Source of the DNA: CAZXBB01 sp964638815
GTDB taxonomy: Bacteria; Planctomycetota; Phycisphaerae; Phycisphaerales; SM1A02
Length of the DNA: 64,000 nucleotides
NCBI GenBank assembly: GCA_964638815.1
Contig: CAZXBB010000319.1
Location: forward strand, 1-64,000
Direction: 5' to 3'
Positions 34,582-42,929 of the stretch are shown piece by piece. Both the position numbers and the translations under genes were made by a program. The first letter of the stretch is position 1; every line of letters starts with the position of its first letter. The notes below the pieces were generated by a model. It was given only the letters and a program-made list of their open reading frames with translations. It made no database searches and was not told the DNA's origin.

Positions 34582-35277
34582 ATGCGTCACCGAATCTCAG
34601 GCAAGCAACTCTGTCGTGACAGCGAGCACCGGCGCGCGATGCTGCGCAATCTCGCCGCCGGCGTCTTCGAGCACGGGGAGATCGAGACCACGCTTCCGAA
34701 GGCGAAGGCCGTGCAGCCGTTCGTGGAGAAGATCATCACCACCGCGAAGAAGGGCACGTTCAGCGCGCGTCGCCAGATCGAGTCGCGGCTGACCGATCGC
34801 AAGATCCACGCGTGGGTCGCGGATCCGAACGTGCCCGATTCCCGGAAGGACAATCCTTACTTCGAGCTGCCCTCCGAGAGCGACATCGAGTTCAACCGGT
34901 TCGGCGAGGTGCGCAAGGCCCCGCGTCTCGTGCAGCACGTGATGACGAAGATCGCGCCGATGTTCGAGGATCGCGACGGCGGCTACACGCGGATCATCAA
35001 GACCGGCCGGCACCGGCTCGGTGACGGGGCCGACCTCGTCATCCTCCAGCTCGTCGGGCAGGAGGACGGTCCGGAGATCGGCGGCGGCACGTCGACGCGG
35101 CGGCAGCAGGCCGATCGGCGCGCCGCCTACGCCGCGCAGGCCCGCAAGGGGATGGCGGGAGGCGGCGCGGGCGCCGCGAGAGCGGAGGCCCCGGAGCCGC
35201 CCGCCGCCGAGGACGCCGAAGCGGCCCAGGTGGACGATGCGCCCGCTCCGGAGAGTGAAGCGAAGGCCGACGAGTAG
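34582..35277 (+). CDS. rplQ: 50S ribosomal protein L17, enlarged
   Basis: L17 starts at ATG 34582, giving the near-universal MRHRISGKQLCRDSEHRRAML. The family is about 120-130 residues; this one is 231. About 35-40 residues are inserted between the two conserved halves (after RRQIESRLTDRKIHAW, before MTKIAPMFEDRDGGYTRIIK), and an Ala/Glu/Pro tail of about 70 residues follows IILQLVGQ-type core sequence. The insert is polar and begins VADPNVPDSRKDNPYFELP. Such enlargement may mark the lineage. It ends the ribosomal block. Confidence 0.94.
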   Translation: MRHRISGKQLCRDSEHRRAMLRNLAAGVFEHGEIETTLPKAKAVQPFVEKIITTAKKGTFSARRQIESRLTDRKIHAWVADPNVPDSRKDNPYFELPSESDIEFNRFGEVRKAPRLVQHVMTKIAPMFEDRDGGYTRIIKTGRHRLGDGADLVILQLVGQEDGPEIGGGTSTRRQQADRRAAYAAQARKGMAGGGAGAARAEAPEPPAAEDAEAAQVDDAPAPESEAKADE

Positions 35278-35313
35278 AATCAGCCGGCCTCAACGACCTC
35301 CCCGGAGCCTGGC

Positions 35314-37998
35314 ATGCGGAGGATCGTCCCGGATTGGCTGTTCCCCGGCGAGTCGCGTCTCGGTGACGAGACGTCGCACCATGCCCGACGCGCCGCCGCG
35401 TTCTGCGTGGCGATGATCGTCTGGGTTCCGGTCTTCGCCGTCCTCTACCTGTTCCTCGGATCGTCAAAGTGCGCGATCGTCGTCGCCGCGGGGGGCGTCG
35501 TCGCCGGGATCGTGATGTGGGTGCTGCGCGTGACGCGCTCGGCGGCGCTCACCGGCAACCTCCTCGCGGGGGACGTCTTCGTCGTGCTGCTCGCCCTCGC
35601 CTCGCTCACCGGCGGGATCGGTGCGCCGGCCGCGATGTGGTTCATCACCATCCCGATCATTGCGATCATGCTCAGCGGTCTGCGCGCGGGGCTGACGTGG
35701 CTCGGGCTCTGCCTCGTGGCGGCCACGGTTTTCTACGTCCTCGAGAGCCGCGGGGTCGAGCTGCCGCAGGAGCTGGACGCGCGGGGGCTCCAGGTCCTCC
35801 GGGCGGCGGGCTTCGCCGGGCTCCTCACCTGCACGTTCGTGCTGACCGGGATCTTCTATCTCAGCGAGTCCGAGGCGCTGCGGTGGGTCGTGCGCGCGAG
35901 ACGCGAGACGGAGGCCGCGAATGAGGAGCTCGAGGCCGCGAACCGCGTCGCCCAGGCCGCGAACCGCGCGAAGAGCGAGTTCCTCGCGAACATGAGCCAC
36001 GAGGTCCGCACGCCGATGAACGGCATCATCGGAATGACGGAGCTGGCGCTCGCGACCGATCTCGATCCGGCCCAGCAGGAGTACCTCGAATCGGTCAAGC
36101 AATCGGCCGACTCGCTGCTTCACATCATCAACCAGATCCTCGACTTCTCCAAGATCGAAGCAGGCAAGCTCGACCTGGAGATGACGAACTTCAACCTCCG
36201 CGATCTCGTGGACCGCACGGTCCAGTCGCTCGCCTACCGCGCGCACCGGAAGGACCTCGAGCTGACTTGCCACATCCTGCCGGAAGTGCCCGCGATGATC
36301 ACGGGCGACCCCGTGCGTCTCCAGCAGGTCATCACGAACCTCGTCACGAACGCGATCAAGTTCACCGACGCCGGCCAGGTCATCGTGCGGGTCCGACCCG
36401 AAGGCGCGGTCGATCGGCGTGTTGACCTGCACGTCTCGGTCTCGGATACGGGGATCGGCGTCCCGCCCGGGAAGCAGTCGTCGATCTTTGACGCCTTCGA
36501 GCAGGCGGACACCTCGACCACGCGGCGATACGGCGGCACCGGGCTCGGGCTCGCGATCTCGGCGCACCTGGTGGAGCTCATGCACGGACGCATGTGGCTC
36601 GATAGCGAAGTGGGGCGGGGCAGCGTCTTTCACTTCACGGCCCGTTTCGGCGTGGTCGCGCGTGGCGACGAAACGCCGGATACCGGTCTCGTCGAGCTCC
36701 AGGGCCTGCGCGTGCTCATCATCGACGACAACGCGACCAACCGGCGCGTCCTCGACGAGATGCTCACCTCGTGGGGGCTGGCCCCGACGACCGCCGCCGA
36801 TGCGAACTCGGCGCTCGCGAGCATGCTGAAGCACGCGAAGGACGGAACACCCTTCGGGCTCCTGCTCGTCGACCTCCACATGCCCGACGTCGACGGCTTC
36901 ACGCTCGTCGAGTGGGTTCGCGACCGGCCGGAGATCGCCGACGTGGCCGTCATCTTCGTCTCGTCGGCGCGCACGACCGGCAACATCGCGCGCGGTCGCC
37001 GGCTGAACGTCGCATCGCAGCTCACCAAGCCGGTGCGGCGGGCAGCCCTCGCCGAGGCCATCCCGGAGGCCGTGCGCGGCTCCAGCGAGGCGAAGCCGAA
37101 GGCTCGGGCCGGGCCCCGCCGCCTGCCCGAGGAGCCGATGCGCGTCCTGCTCGCGGAGGACAACGCGGTCAACCAGCGATTCATCGTCCTCGCGCTCGAG
37201 AAGCGCGGTCACACGATGGTCGTGGCCGACAACGGGCGCGAGGCGCTCGCCGCGCTCGAGCGCGAGCCCGTCGATCTCGTCCTGATGGACGTCCAGATGC
37301 CGGTGATGGACGGCCTCGAGGCGACGGCGGCCATCCGCGCGCGGGAGCAGAGGACCGGCACGCACCTGCCGATCATCGCGCTCACTGCGCACGCGATGAA
37401 GGGTGACCGCGAGCGCTGTCTCGCGGCGGGAATGGACGACTTCGTATCGAAGCCGATCGACATGCCCGCGTTGCTCGCGGCGATGCACAACGCGGTGATG
37501 ATGGGGGCGGGCGACGCCGGCGCGGGCGGAAGCGCGACCGCGACCGCGAGCGAGACCGCGAGCGAGACCGAGACCGCGACCGAGACCGAGACCGCGACCG
37601 AGACCGCGACCGCGACCGAGACCGCGAGCGAGACCGAATCCGGGTCGCCATCCGTGCGCCCGTTCACCGCGGCCGATCTCGTCGCGCGCTGCGAAGGCGA
37701 CACGGACCTCGCGCGGTCGCTCGCCGGGGTCTTTCTCGACGACGACGGTCCGCGCATCCTAGCGGAGATCGAGAACGCGGTCCTGGCCCGCGACCGGGAG
37801 GAGATCCGCCGCTCCGCCCACGCGCTGAAGGGCGCAGTCGGCGAGATGGGCGCGCAGGCGGCGTTCGAGGCGAGCCGGGCGCTCGAGGAGGTCGGGCTGA
37901 ACGGCGATCTCGCCGAAGTCGACGCGCGGCACGCGGAAGTCAACCGCGAGGTGGACGCGGTCGTCGAGGCACTCTCCGAGTTGCTGGCACGCGGTTGA
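35314..37998 (+). CDS. Hybrid sensor histidine kinase with two receivers and an HPt domain
   Basis: The 894-residue BarA-like protein has an N-terminal membrane region with six or so helices (about 25-185), a coiled coil, HisKA (His229 in [12 protein letters not shown]), HATPase ([31 protein letters not shown]), receiver 1 (Asp520 in LVDLHMPD), receiver 2 (Asp659 in [11 protein letters not shown]) and HPt (His836 in AHALKGAVG). Phosphate would pass His-Asp-His-Asp. A Thr/Glu/Ala repeat linker separates receiver 2 from HPt. It begins 36 bases after rplQ with GGAG before the ATG and no evident terminator between, so it may share ribosomal transcription. The receiver protein at 38089 is the probable partner. 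Confidence 0.88.
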   Translation: MRRIVPDWLFPGESRLGDETSHHARRAAAFCVAMIVWVPVFAVLYLFLGSSKCAIVVAAGGVVAGIVMWVLRVTRSAALTGNLLAGDVFVVLLALASLTGGIGAPAAMWFITIPIIAIMLSGLRAGLTWLGLCLVAATVFYVLESRGVELPQELDARGLQVLRAAGFAGLLTCTFVLTGIFYLSESEALRWVVRARRETEAANEELEAANRVAQAANRAKSEFLANMSHEVRTPMNGIIGMTELALATDLDPAQQEYLESVKQSADSLLHIINQILDFSKIEAGKLDLEMTNFNLRDLVDRTVQSLAYRAHRKDLELTCHILPEVPAMITGDPVRLQQVITNLVTNAIKFTDAGQVIVRVRPEGAVDRRVDLHVSVSDTGIGVPPGKQSSIFDAFEQADTSTTRRYGGTGLGLAISAHLVELMHGRMWLDSEVGRGSVFHFTARFGVVARGDETPDTGLVELQGLRVLIIDDNATNRRVLDEMLTSWGLAPTTAADANSALASMLKHAKDGTPFGLLLVDLHMPDVDGFTLVEWVRDRPEIADVAVIFVSSARTTGNIARGRRLNVASQLTKPVRRAALAEAIPEAVRGSSEAKPKARAGPRRLPEEPMRVLLAEDNAVNQRFIVLALEKRGHTMVVADNGREALAALEREPVDLVLMDVQMPVMDGLEATAAIRAREQRTGTHLPIIALTAHAMKGDRERCLAAGMDDFVSKPIDMPALLAAMHNAVMMGAGDAGAGGSATATASETASETETATETETATETATATETASETESGSPSVRPFTAADLVARCEGDTDLARSLAGVFLDDDGPRILAEIENAVLARDREEIRRSAHALKGAVGEMGAQAAFEASRALEEVGLNGDLAEVDARHAEVNREVDAVVEALSELLARG
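37530..37638. repeat. 6-bp tandem repeat array in the kinase linker
   Basis: About 18 units of the form GCGACC, GAGACC or GCGAGC fill 37530-37638, encoding an Ala-Thr-Glu-Thr linker between the second receiver and the HPt domain. The frame is kept by the unit of six. Confidence 0.88.
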
Positions 37999-38048
37999 CG
38001 CCGCTTCCGCGGCCGTCGCCCCCGTTCGGAGCGCCGGCGTCCGCGTCG

Positions 38049-38057
38049 TGTTAGACT
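38049..38057 (+). promoter_or_regulatory. Extended -10 (TGT-TAGACT) before the receiver/MBL gene
   Basis: TGT TAGACT lies 31 bases before ATG 38089. A leader of about 24 bases is predicted, without a clear Shine-Dalgarno site (CTCCAAGGCC). It gives this gene transcription separate from the kinase gene upstream. Confidence 0.45.
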
Positions 38058-38088
38058 CTCGACCGGCTCCTGCGGATCCTCCAAGGCC

Positions 38089-39432
38089 ATGGCCGAAACC
38101 CAGTCATCCCGGCGCCGCGTCCTGGTCGCGGAAGACGTCAAGGTCATCTCCCGCGCGATCCGGAACGCGCTCGACCAGCGCGGCTACGCTACGGCCGTCG
38201 CCGGCGACGGCGAAGAATGTCTCGAGAAGGTCGAGGCGTTCGACCCGGAGCTGATCATCCTCGACCTCATGATGCCGAAGATCCACGGCATCGACGTCCT
38301 GAAGCAGCTCAAGTCATGCGACGCGACGAGCGGCATCGGAGTGATCGTCTGCACGTCGAAGGACTTCAAGACCGAGCTCTCGACCCTCCACGACCTCGGC
38401 GTCGATGACATCATCGTGAAGCCGTTCGAGCGGGACGACCTGCTCGTGAAGGTCGAGCGTTACTTCGCCGGCAACGGCCGGCTGGACACGGGCGCTGCGT
38501 ACCTTCGGTCGAACCTTCCGCTGAGCGGCCCGGTGTTCGATCACGAGTTCGACACGGCCCTCGCCCGCTACTACCTGTGGGGGACGCGCGGGTCGATTCC
38601 CGTGACCGAGCCGCAGTACATCCGGCATGGCGGCAACACGTCGTGCATGGACCTGACGGTCGGCGACGAGTACATCATCTTCGACGCCGGCTCGGGCATC
38701 CGGAACCTCGGGCAGGTGCTGCTCGCGCACGGACCGCGCCGGGTGCACCTCTTCATCACGCACACGCACTGGGATCACATCCAGGGCTTCCCGTTCTTCG
38801 CGCCCGCGTTCGCACCCGGGTTCGAGATCACGATCTACGGAGAGCGCGGCTTCGGAAAGGATCTCGAGAGTCTGTTCCGCGGGCAGCTCGACCGCGACTA
38901 CTTCCCGGTGCAGATGGAGGACATGCGGGCCAAGCTCGACTTCCGCTACCTGGGAAGCGAGCCGATCCGGATCGGCGACGCGACGGTGTCGTGGACGTTC
39001 ACGCAGCACCCCGGCGCGACCGTGGGATACCTCGTCGAGGCGGACGGCAAGCGTCTCGCATACGTCCCCGACAACGAGTTCCTGAAGGGCTACACCGGCT
39101 CGCCGTTCGACGTCAAGCGGGACAGCGAGCTCACGGGGATCTACGGGCCCCTCGTCGATTTCCTCCAGGGGGTCGACGTGCTGCTGCACGAGGCGCAGTA
39201 CACCGCGAAGGAGTACCTCACGAAGGTCGGCTGGGGTCACTGCTCCGTGCCGAACGCCTGCGCCCTCGCGAAGCTCACCCGACCCAGACGCTGGATCGTG
39301 ATCCATCACGAGCCGTCCCACCCGGACAACTTCCTCCAGGTGAAGATGAACATGACCCGGCAGCTCCTCGATCGGCTCGAGTGCGATTGCGAGCTGCTGC
39401 ACGGTTACGACGGGATGTTCGCGAATCTTTAA
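38089..39432 (+). CDS. Response regulator with metallo-beta-lactamase-fold output domain
   Basis: Residues 8-125 are a receiver (ED at 15-16, phospho-acceptor Asp59 in LIILDLMMPK, Lys111 in IVKPF). Residues about 160-445 are a metallo-beta-lactamase fold with HTHWDHIQG (225-230), a later His (TFTQHPGATVGYLV), YVPDNEF and IVIHHEPSH, giving a two-metal hydrolase site. Related MBL domains act as phosphodiesterases or RNases; here phosphorylation would switch a hydrolase instead of a DNA binder. It sits 90 bases after the hybrid kinase, its likely phosphate source. The substrate is unknown. Confidence 0.85.
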   Translation: MAETQSSRRRVLVAEDVKVISRAIRNALDQRGYATAVAGDGEECLEKVEAFDPELIILDLMMPKIHGIDVLKQLKSCDATSGIGVIVCTSKDFKTELSTLHDLGVDDIIVKPFERDDLLVKVERYFAGNGRLDTGAAYLRSNLPLSGPVFDHEFDTALARYYLWGTRGSIPVTEPQYIRHGGNTSCMDLTVGDEYIIFDAGSGIRNLGQVLLAHGPRRVHLFITHTHWDHIQGFPFFAPAFAPGFEITIYGERGFGKDLESLFRGQLDRDYFPVQMEDMRAKLDFRYLGSEPIRIGDATVSWTFTQHPGATVGYLVEADGKRLAYVPDNEFLKGYTGSPFDVKRDSELTGIYGPLVDFLQGVDVLLHEAQYTAKEYLTKVGWGHCSVPNACALAKLTRPRRWIVIHHEPSHPDNFLQVKMNMTRQLLDRLECDCELLHGYDGMFANL

Positions 39433-39480
39433 GGCGCGCTCGGCGGCGGATCGCCTGAGTCGGCCCTTCGGGCGCCGCGG

Positions 39481-40305
39481 CTATTCCCGCGCCCGGCGCC
39501 GCGCGATGATGCGTGTCGCGTCGACTCGCCAGCGGTCACCGACGCGCACCACCTCGAACGGCGCGAGGGGGGAGCCGGCGACGGTCGCGAGCACGATGCG
39601 GCGGTCGCCCTCCACGTAGGGCTCCGTCACGCGGACGCGCGTGCCGTCGATCTCGATGACCTCGTCGACGCGTGCCGGCCGGATGATGCGCCGATCGAGC
39701 TGGCTCCGGGCGGCGGGCGGGAGGACATCGAGGGCCTCGCCCGTCCACAGCAGCTCCGCGTCGTCGGCCGGCAGGATCACGCGCTGAATCTCGTCCGCGT
39801 CGCGGCGGAACATCGCGTAGATCAGGTCGCGCACGGCGATCTCGGGCGTGCTCGCGCCCCCTTCGGGCAGCGGGCCGCGCGACCGGTCGCCCACGATGAC
39901 GCTCACGTCGTCGAGGTACCGACGCACCTCCTCCTCGGCGTGACGCGGAAAGCCGGTGCCGCGGCTGATGATCGATACGGTCGGCGGGTTCGTCTCCTCG
40001 AGCAGGACCTGAAAGCGGAACGCCCGGCGATCGACGAACGGGTTCACCTTCTCGAGGTCGCTGTGACGGACAACCTCGCGGTAGATCTCGATGCGACGCT
40101 CGTCCGGCCGCGTATACGCGCGGTTCTCCTTCACGATCCACGGGTCGTCGTCGGCGCCGTAGTCGGGGGTGTCGGCCACGGCGACCATGGCGGTCCAGAC
40201 GACACCCGCATCGTGATCCGGGAAGACGCGCGTCCCCGACGTGCAGCCCGTACAGGCGACGGCGAGCAGCAGCGGAACGAGGTGGGCTCGGAATCTGTGG
40301 GTCAT
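39481..40305 (-). CDS. Lipoprotein of unknown function
   Basis: The 274-residue protein has a lipoprotein signal (MTHRFRAHLVPLLLAVACTGC, acylated Cys21). The mature part alternates beta strands and charged helices; residues 130-210 (EIAVRDLIYAMFRRDADEIQRVIL) look like a small stress-type or Lumazine-binding-like domain, but no family can be named. ATG 40305 is supported by TAGGAT six bases upstream. It converges with the receiver/MBL gene; 48 bases between the stops include a short GCCC-TTC-GGGC hairpin (39463-39473) that may serve both strands. Confidence 0.65.
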   Translation of the reverse strand: MTHRFRAHLVPLLLAVACTGCTSGTRVFPDHDAGVVWTAMVAVADTPDYGADDDPWIVKENRAYTRPDERRIEIYREVVRHSDLEKVNPFVDRRAFRFQVLLEETNPPTVSIISRGTGFPRHAEEEVRRYLDDVSVIVGDRSRGPLPEGGASTPEIAVRDLIYAMFRRDADEIQRVILPADDAELLWTGEALDVLPPAARSQLDRRIIRPARVDEVIEIDGTRVRVTEPYVEGDRRIVLATVAGSPLAPFEVVRVGDRWRVDATRIIARRRARE

Positions 40306-40311
40306 GGACGG

Positions 40312-40317
40312 ATCCTA
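40312..40317 (-). promoter_or_regulatory. -10 element TAGGAT, 6 bases before ATG 40305
   Basis: On the minus strand TAGGAT, CCGTCC, ATG places the transcription start on the start codon. No ribosome site is present. Confidence 0.5.
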
Positions 40318-40361
40318 TTGTCGGCGAGCCGGGACGGAGGGCAACAATCGCGACGGGGGGG

Positions 40362-40367
40362 TACACT
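40362..40367 (+). promoter_or_regulatory. -10 element TACACT, 9 bases before pheS
   Basis: TACACT is followed by nine bases and the pheS ATG. Predicted leader is 1-3 bases. It lies 45 bases from the divergent -10 of the lipoprotein gene. Confidence 0.5.
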
Positions 40368-40376
40368 CTACCGGGC

Positions 40377-41384
40377 ATGCTCGAACAGCTCGACGAGCTC
40401 GAAACGTCCGCTCTCCAGGAGCTTAAGGCCGCCGACACCCGCGAGGCGGTCGAGGCGTGGCGCATCAGCTACCTCGGCACCAAGGGCCGGTTGCGGGCCG
40501 TCATGCCCATGCTCAAGGAGGTCTCCCGGGAGGACAAGCCCGCGGTCGGGAAGCGTCTCAACGACGTGAAGACCAAGCTCGAGTCCGCCTTCGCCGCCCG
40601 CAGGACCGCCGTCGACAACGGGGCCGGGGCGGGGGCCGGGGCCGGGGGGGCGGCGGGGCCGCCGATCGACGTCACCGAACCGGGAATGACGTGCGGGCTC
40701 GGCCGCCGTCATGTGATCAGCCGCACGATCGATGAGGTCATCGAGGTTCTCGCGCGCATGGGGTTCACCGTCGCCTACGGGCCCGAGGTCGAGGACGAGT
40801 GGCACAACTTCAACGCGCTCAACATCCCCGCTTCGCACCCGGCGCGCGACCCCATCGACAACTTCTATCTGAAGCACGGGCTGCTGCTGCGTTCCCAGAC
40901 CTCGCCTGTGCAGATCCGAACGATGGAGAAGACGCCGCCGCCCCTCAAGATCATCGCGATCGGACGCGTCTATCGCCCCGACACGCACGACGCGACGCAC
41001 CACAGCATGTTCTACCAGGTCGAGGGTCTGCACGTCGATCGCAACGTGACGATGGTGGATCTGAAGACGGCGCTGTTCCGGTTCGCCCGGGCGTACCTCG
41101 GCCCGGAGGCCGACGTCCGGATCCGCCCGAGCTTCTTCCCGTTCACCGAGCCCTCGGCCGAGGTGGACATGAAGATGAAGGTGAAGGGGCGCATGCAGTG
41201 GGTCGAGATGGGCGGCTGCGGCATGGTCGATCCCAACGTGTTCGAGGCCGTGGGCTACGACCCCGAGGTCTGGACGGGCTACGCCTTCGGTCTCGGGATC
41301 GAGCGCATCGCGATGTGCAAGTACGGGATCGCGGACATTCGATGGCTGTATGAGAACGACGCCCGTTTCCTGAGGCAGTTCTAG
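40377..41384 (+). CDS. pheS: Phenylalanyl-tRNA synthetase alpha subunit
   Basis: PheS, 335 residues: N-terminal coiled coil, then a class II core with GRRHVISRTIDEVIEVLARMGF, the HPARD motif (FNALNIPASHPARDPIDNF), RVYRPDTHDATHHSMFYQVEG, EVDMKMKVKGRMQWVEMGGCGMV and GYAFGLGIERIAM (motif 3). A Gly/Ala linker (residues 81-94) encoded by a G-rich tract joins coil and core. The beta subunit gene pheT normally follows; here it does not, and two membrane-protein genes come next, so pheT must lie elsewhere. Start supported by TACACT nine bases upstream. Confidence 0.95.
   Translation: MLEQLDELETSALQELKAADTREAVEAWRISYLGTKGRLRAVMPMLKEVSREDKPAVGKRLNDVKTKLESAFAARRTAVDNGAGAGAGAGGAAGPPIDVTEPGMTCGLGRRHVISRTIDEVIEVLARMGFTVAYGPEVEDEWHNFNALNIPASHPARDPIDNFYLKHGLLLRSQTSPVQIRTMEKTPPPLKIIAIGRVYRPDTHDATHHSMFYQVEGLHVDRNVTMVDLKTALFRFARAYLGPEADVRIRPSFFPFTEPSAEVDMKMKVKGRMQWVEMGGCGMVDPNVFEAVGYDPEVWTGYAFGLGIERIAMCKYGIADIRWLYENDARFLRQF
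40620..40658 (+). repeat. G-rich tract in pheS encoding a Gly/Ala linker
   Basis: Runs of four to eight G separated by CC or C dominate 40620-40658. The tract can form a G-quadruplex on the coding strand, and hence in the mRNA. It encodes the alternating Gly-Ala hinge between coil and catalytic core. Confidence 0.7.
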
Positions 41385-41538
41385 CCTCGAGGCGGCACGA
41401 CCGGGCGTCGCGTGTCCGTCCGGATCGGCCTCAGGTCAACAGAGTTGCGGCCGGTCCCCAATGACCCCGATGACTCAGTCGGGCGCAAGCGGGCCCCGAC
41501 AGGACTCAGGACTCAACCCCCAGGAACGAGGCTCCACC

Positions 41539-42150
41539 ATGTCGTCCGAGCTTGCCCCCGAATCCCCCGCGACGATCCCGACCGGAATCCTCGAGCCGCC
41601 CGACACGGGCTGGCCCAGGGTCATCGGCATCATCTCGATCATCTACGCGATCTGCGGCCTGGGGTGCCAGGTCCTCGGCCTCGCGTCCATCTTCCTCACC
41701 GAGTGGCTCATGTCGCTCGGCGGGATGGACGTCGAGATGCCGGCGATGGTCAAGATCACGACGGGAGCCACGGCCGTCGTCATGACCGGCGTCGGCTTCC
41801 TCATGCTCGCCGGCGGCATCGCGCTCGTGCGGCGTCGCCGGACCGGCGTGTCCCGGCTCCGCCTGTGGGCGATCCTCCGCATGGTGCTGATCGCCGTCGG
41901 CGTCGTGGTCGGGCTGATGACGGCGCCGGCCCAGCTCCAGTTCCAGGAGCAGGCCCTGGAGGCGACGAACCAGATGCTCCGCGAGAAGGGGCAGACGGCC
42001 GGTATCCGGGAGTTCGACGAGGACGCGGCGTGGACGCAGCAGATGATCATGGTCGGCGTCCTGTCGGCCGCGTTCTCGGCCTACCCGCTCTTCCTCGGCT
42101 TCTTCCTCTCGAGGCGGAAGATCACGGACGAGGTCGCGACCTGGGATTGA
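41539..42150 (+). CDS. Membrane protein of unknown function, paralogue A
   Basis: The 203-residue protein has four hydrophobic helices (about 23-50, 70-95, 108-128, 170-190). It ends SRRKITDEVATWD, matching the end of the neighbour at 42258 (ARRPIQDEVRTWG); both also share a WP.VIGII opening to helix 1. The two are thus tandem paralogues. ATG 41539 has a GAGG ribosome site and follows a disordered stretch; an ATG at 41461 is in frame but less likely. No function is known. Confidence 0.7.
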   Translation: MSSELAPESPATIPTGILEPPDTGWPRVIGIISIIYAICGLGCQVLGLASIFLTEWLMSLGGMDVEMPAMVKITTGATAVVMTGVGFLMLAGGIALVRRRRTGVSRLRLWAILRMVLIAVGVVVGLMTAPAQLQFQEQALEATNQMLREKGQTAGIREFDEDAAWTQQMIMVGVLSAAFSAYPLFLGFFLSRRKITDEVATWD

Positions 42151-42156
42151 GAGACC

Positions 42157-42206
42157 GGCCGGGGGGGGCCGGGGGCCGGGGGCCGGGGGGGCCGGTGGGC
42201 CGGGCG
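42157..42206 (+). repeat. G-rich tract between the two membrane-protein genes
   Basis: GGGGG and longer runs alternate with CC from 42157 to 42206, able to form G-quadruplexes on the plus strand. It lies between the paralogous genes, just upstream of the second gene's GGAAGGAG ribosome site. Confidence 0.75.
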
Positions 42207-42257
42207 GAATCAGGATCCGCCGACCTTTCGCCGATAACTGCGGGAAGGAGTCTCGTC

Positions 42258-42929
42258 ATGACCGCCGCCCCCACCGAGCCGGCCGCGCTCGCCACGCCCG
42301 CTGTCCAGTCCACGTGGCCGATCGTGATCGGCATCATCGCGATCGTGTTCGCCTCGCTCGCGATCTTCCAGAACGGGATCTGCGCGCCGATCGGTCTCCT
42401 GATGACCGGCGTGTTCTCCTCGATGATGGAGGACATGTCCGGCCCGACGCAGGGCGCGATGGAGGCGCAGGTCGCGCAGATGGACGCGATCAAGGCGTAC
42501 GTCCCGCATTCGCTCGCCGTGTCCCTCGCGATGACCGCGGCCGGCATCGTTCTGCTCGTGGGCGGCGTGCAGCTCGTCAAGCGCCGGTACAGGTCGCGCA
42601 CCACGATCACGGCCTGGGCCGTGCTGAAGATGGTGCTCGCGTTGCCCGCGGCGTACGTGAGCTACCTCAGCAGCCAGGCGCAGTTCGCGGCGATGGCGAA
42701 GGCCGCGGCCGACGATCCGGGCGGGGTGGGACAGGCGCCGCCGGGGTTCTTCAGCCTGTTGGAGGGTCTCGGCGTGGTCGGGGCGGTGATCACGCTTCTG
42801 TGGTACTGGGCGCTGCCGGTCTTCATGCTGATCTGGTTCGCGCGGCGGCCGATCCAAGACGAGGTCCGCACGTGGGGTGCGGCCGCGACCGGGGCTTCGC
42901 ACCCGCAGGCCGGCCGTTTCCAGCCATGA
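42258..42929 (+). CDS. Membrane protein of unknown function, paralogue B
   Basis: The 223-residue protein has four hydrophobic segments (about 19-50, 88-105, 118-140, 180-205) and the same DEV.TW ending as paralogue A, plus a tail of 18 residues. GGAAGGAG seven bases before ATG 42258 is a strong ribosome site. Its stop overlaps the tyrS start as ATGA, coupling it to tyrS. No family is recognised; charged residues within the membrane segments are few, so a transporter role has no support. Confidence 0.7.
   Translation: MTAAPTEPAALATPAVQSTWPIVIGIIAIVFASLAIFQNGICAPIGLLMTGVFSSMMEDMSGPTQGAMEAQVAQMDAIKAYVPHSLAVSLAMTAAGIVLLVGGVQLVKRRYRSRTTITAWAVLKMVLALPAAYVSYLSSQAQFAAMAKAAADDPGGVGQAPPGFFSLLEGLGVVGAVITLLWYWALPVFMLIWFARRPIQDEVRTWGAAATGASHPQAGRFQP

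Noticed and set aside
39461..39477. Rho-independent terminator between convergent genes
   Set aside because: The stem is four base pairs with a three-base loop and no T-run on either strand; noted only as a weak hairpin.
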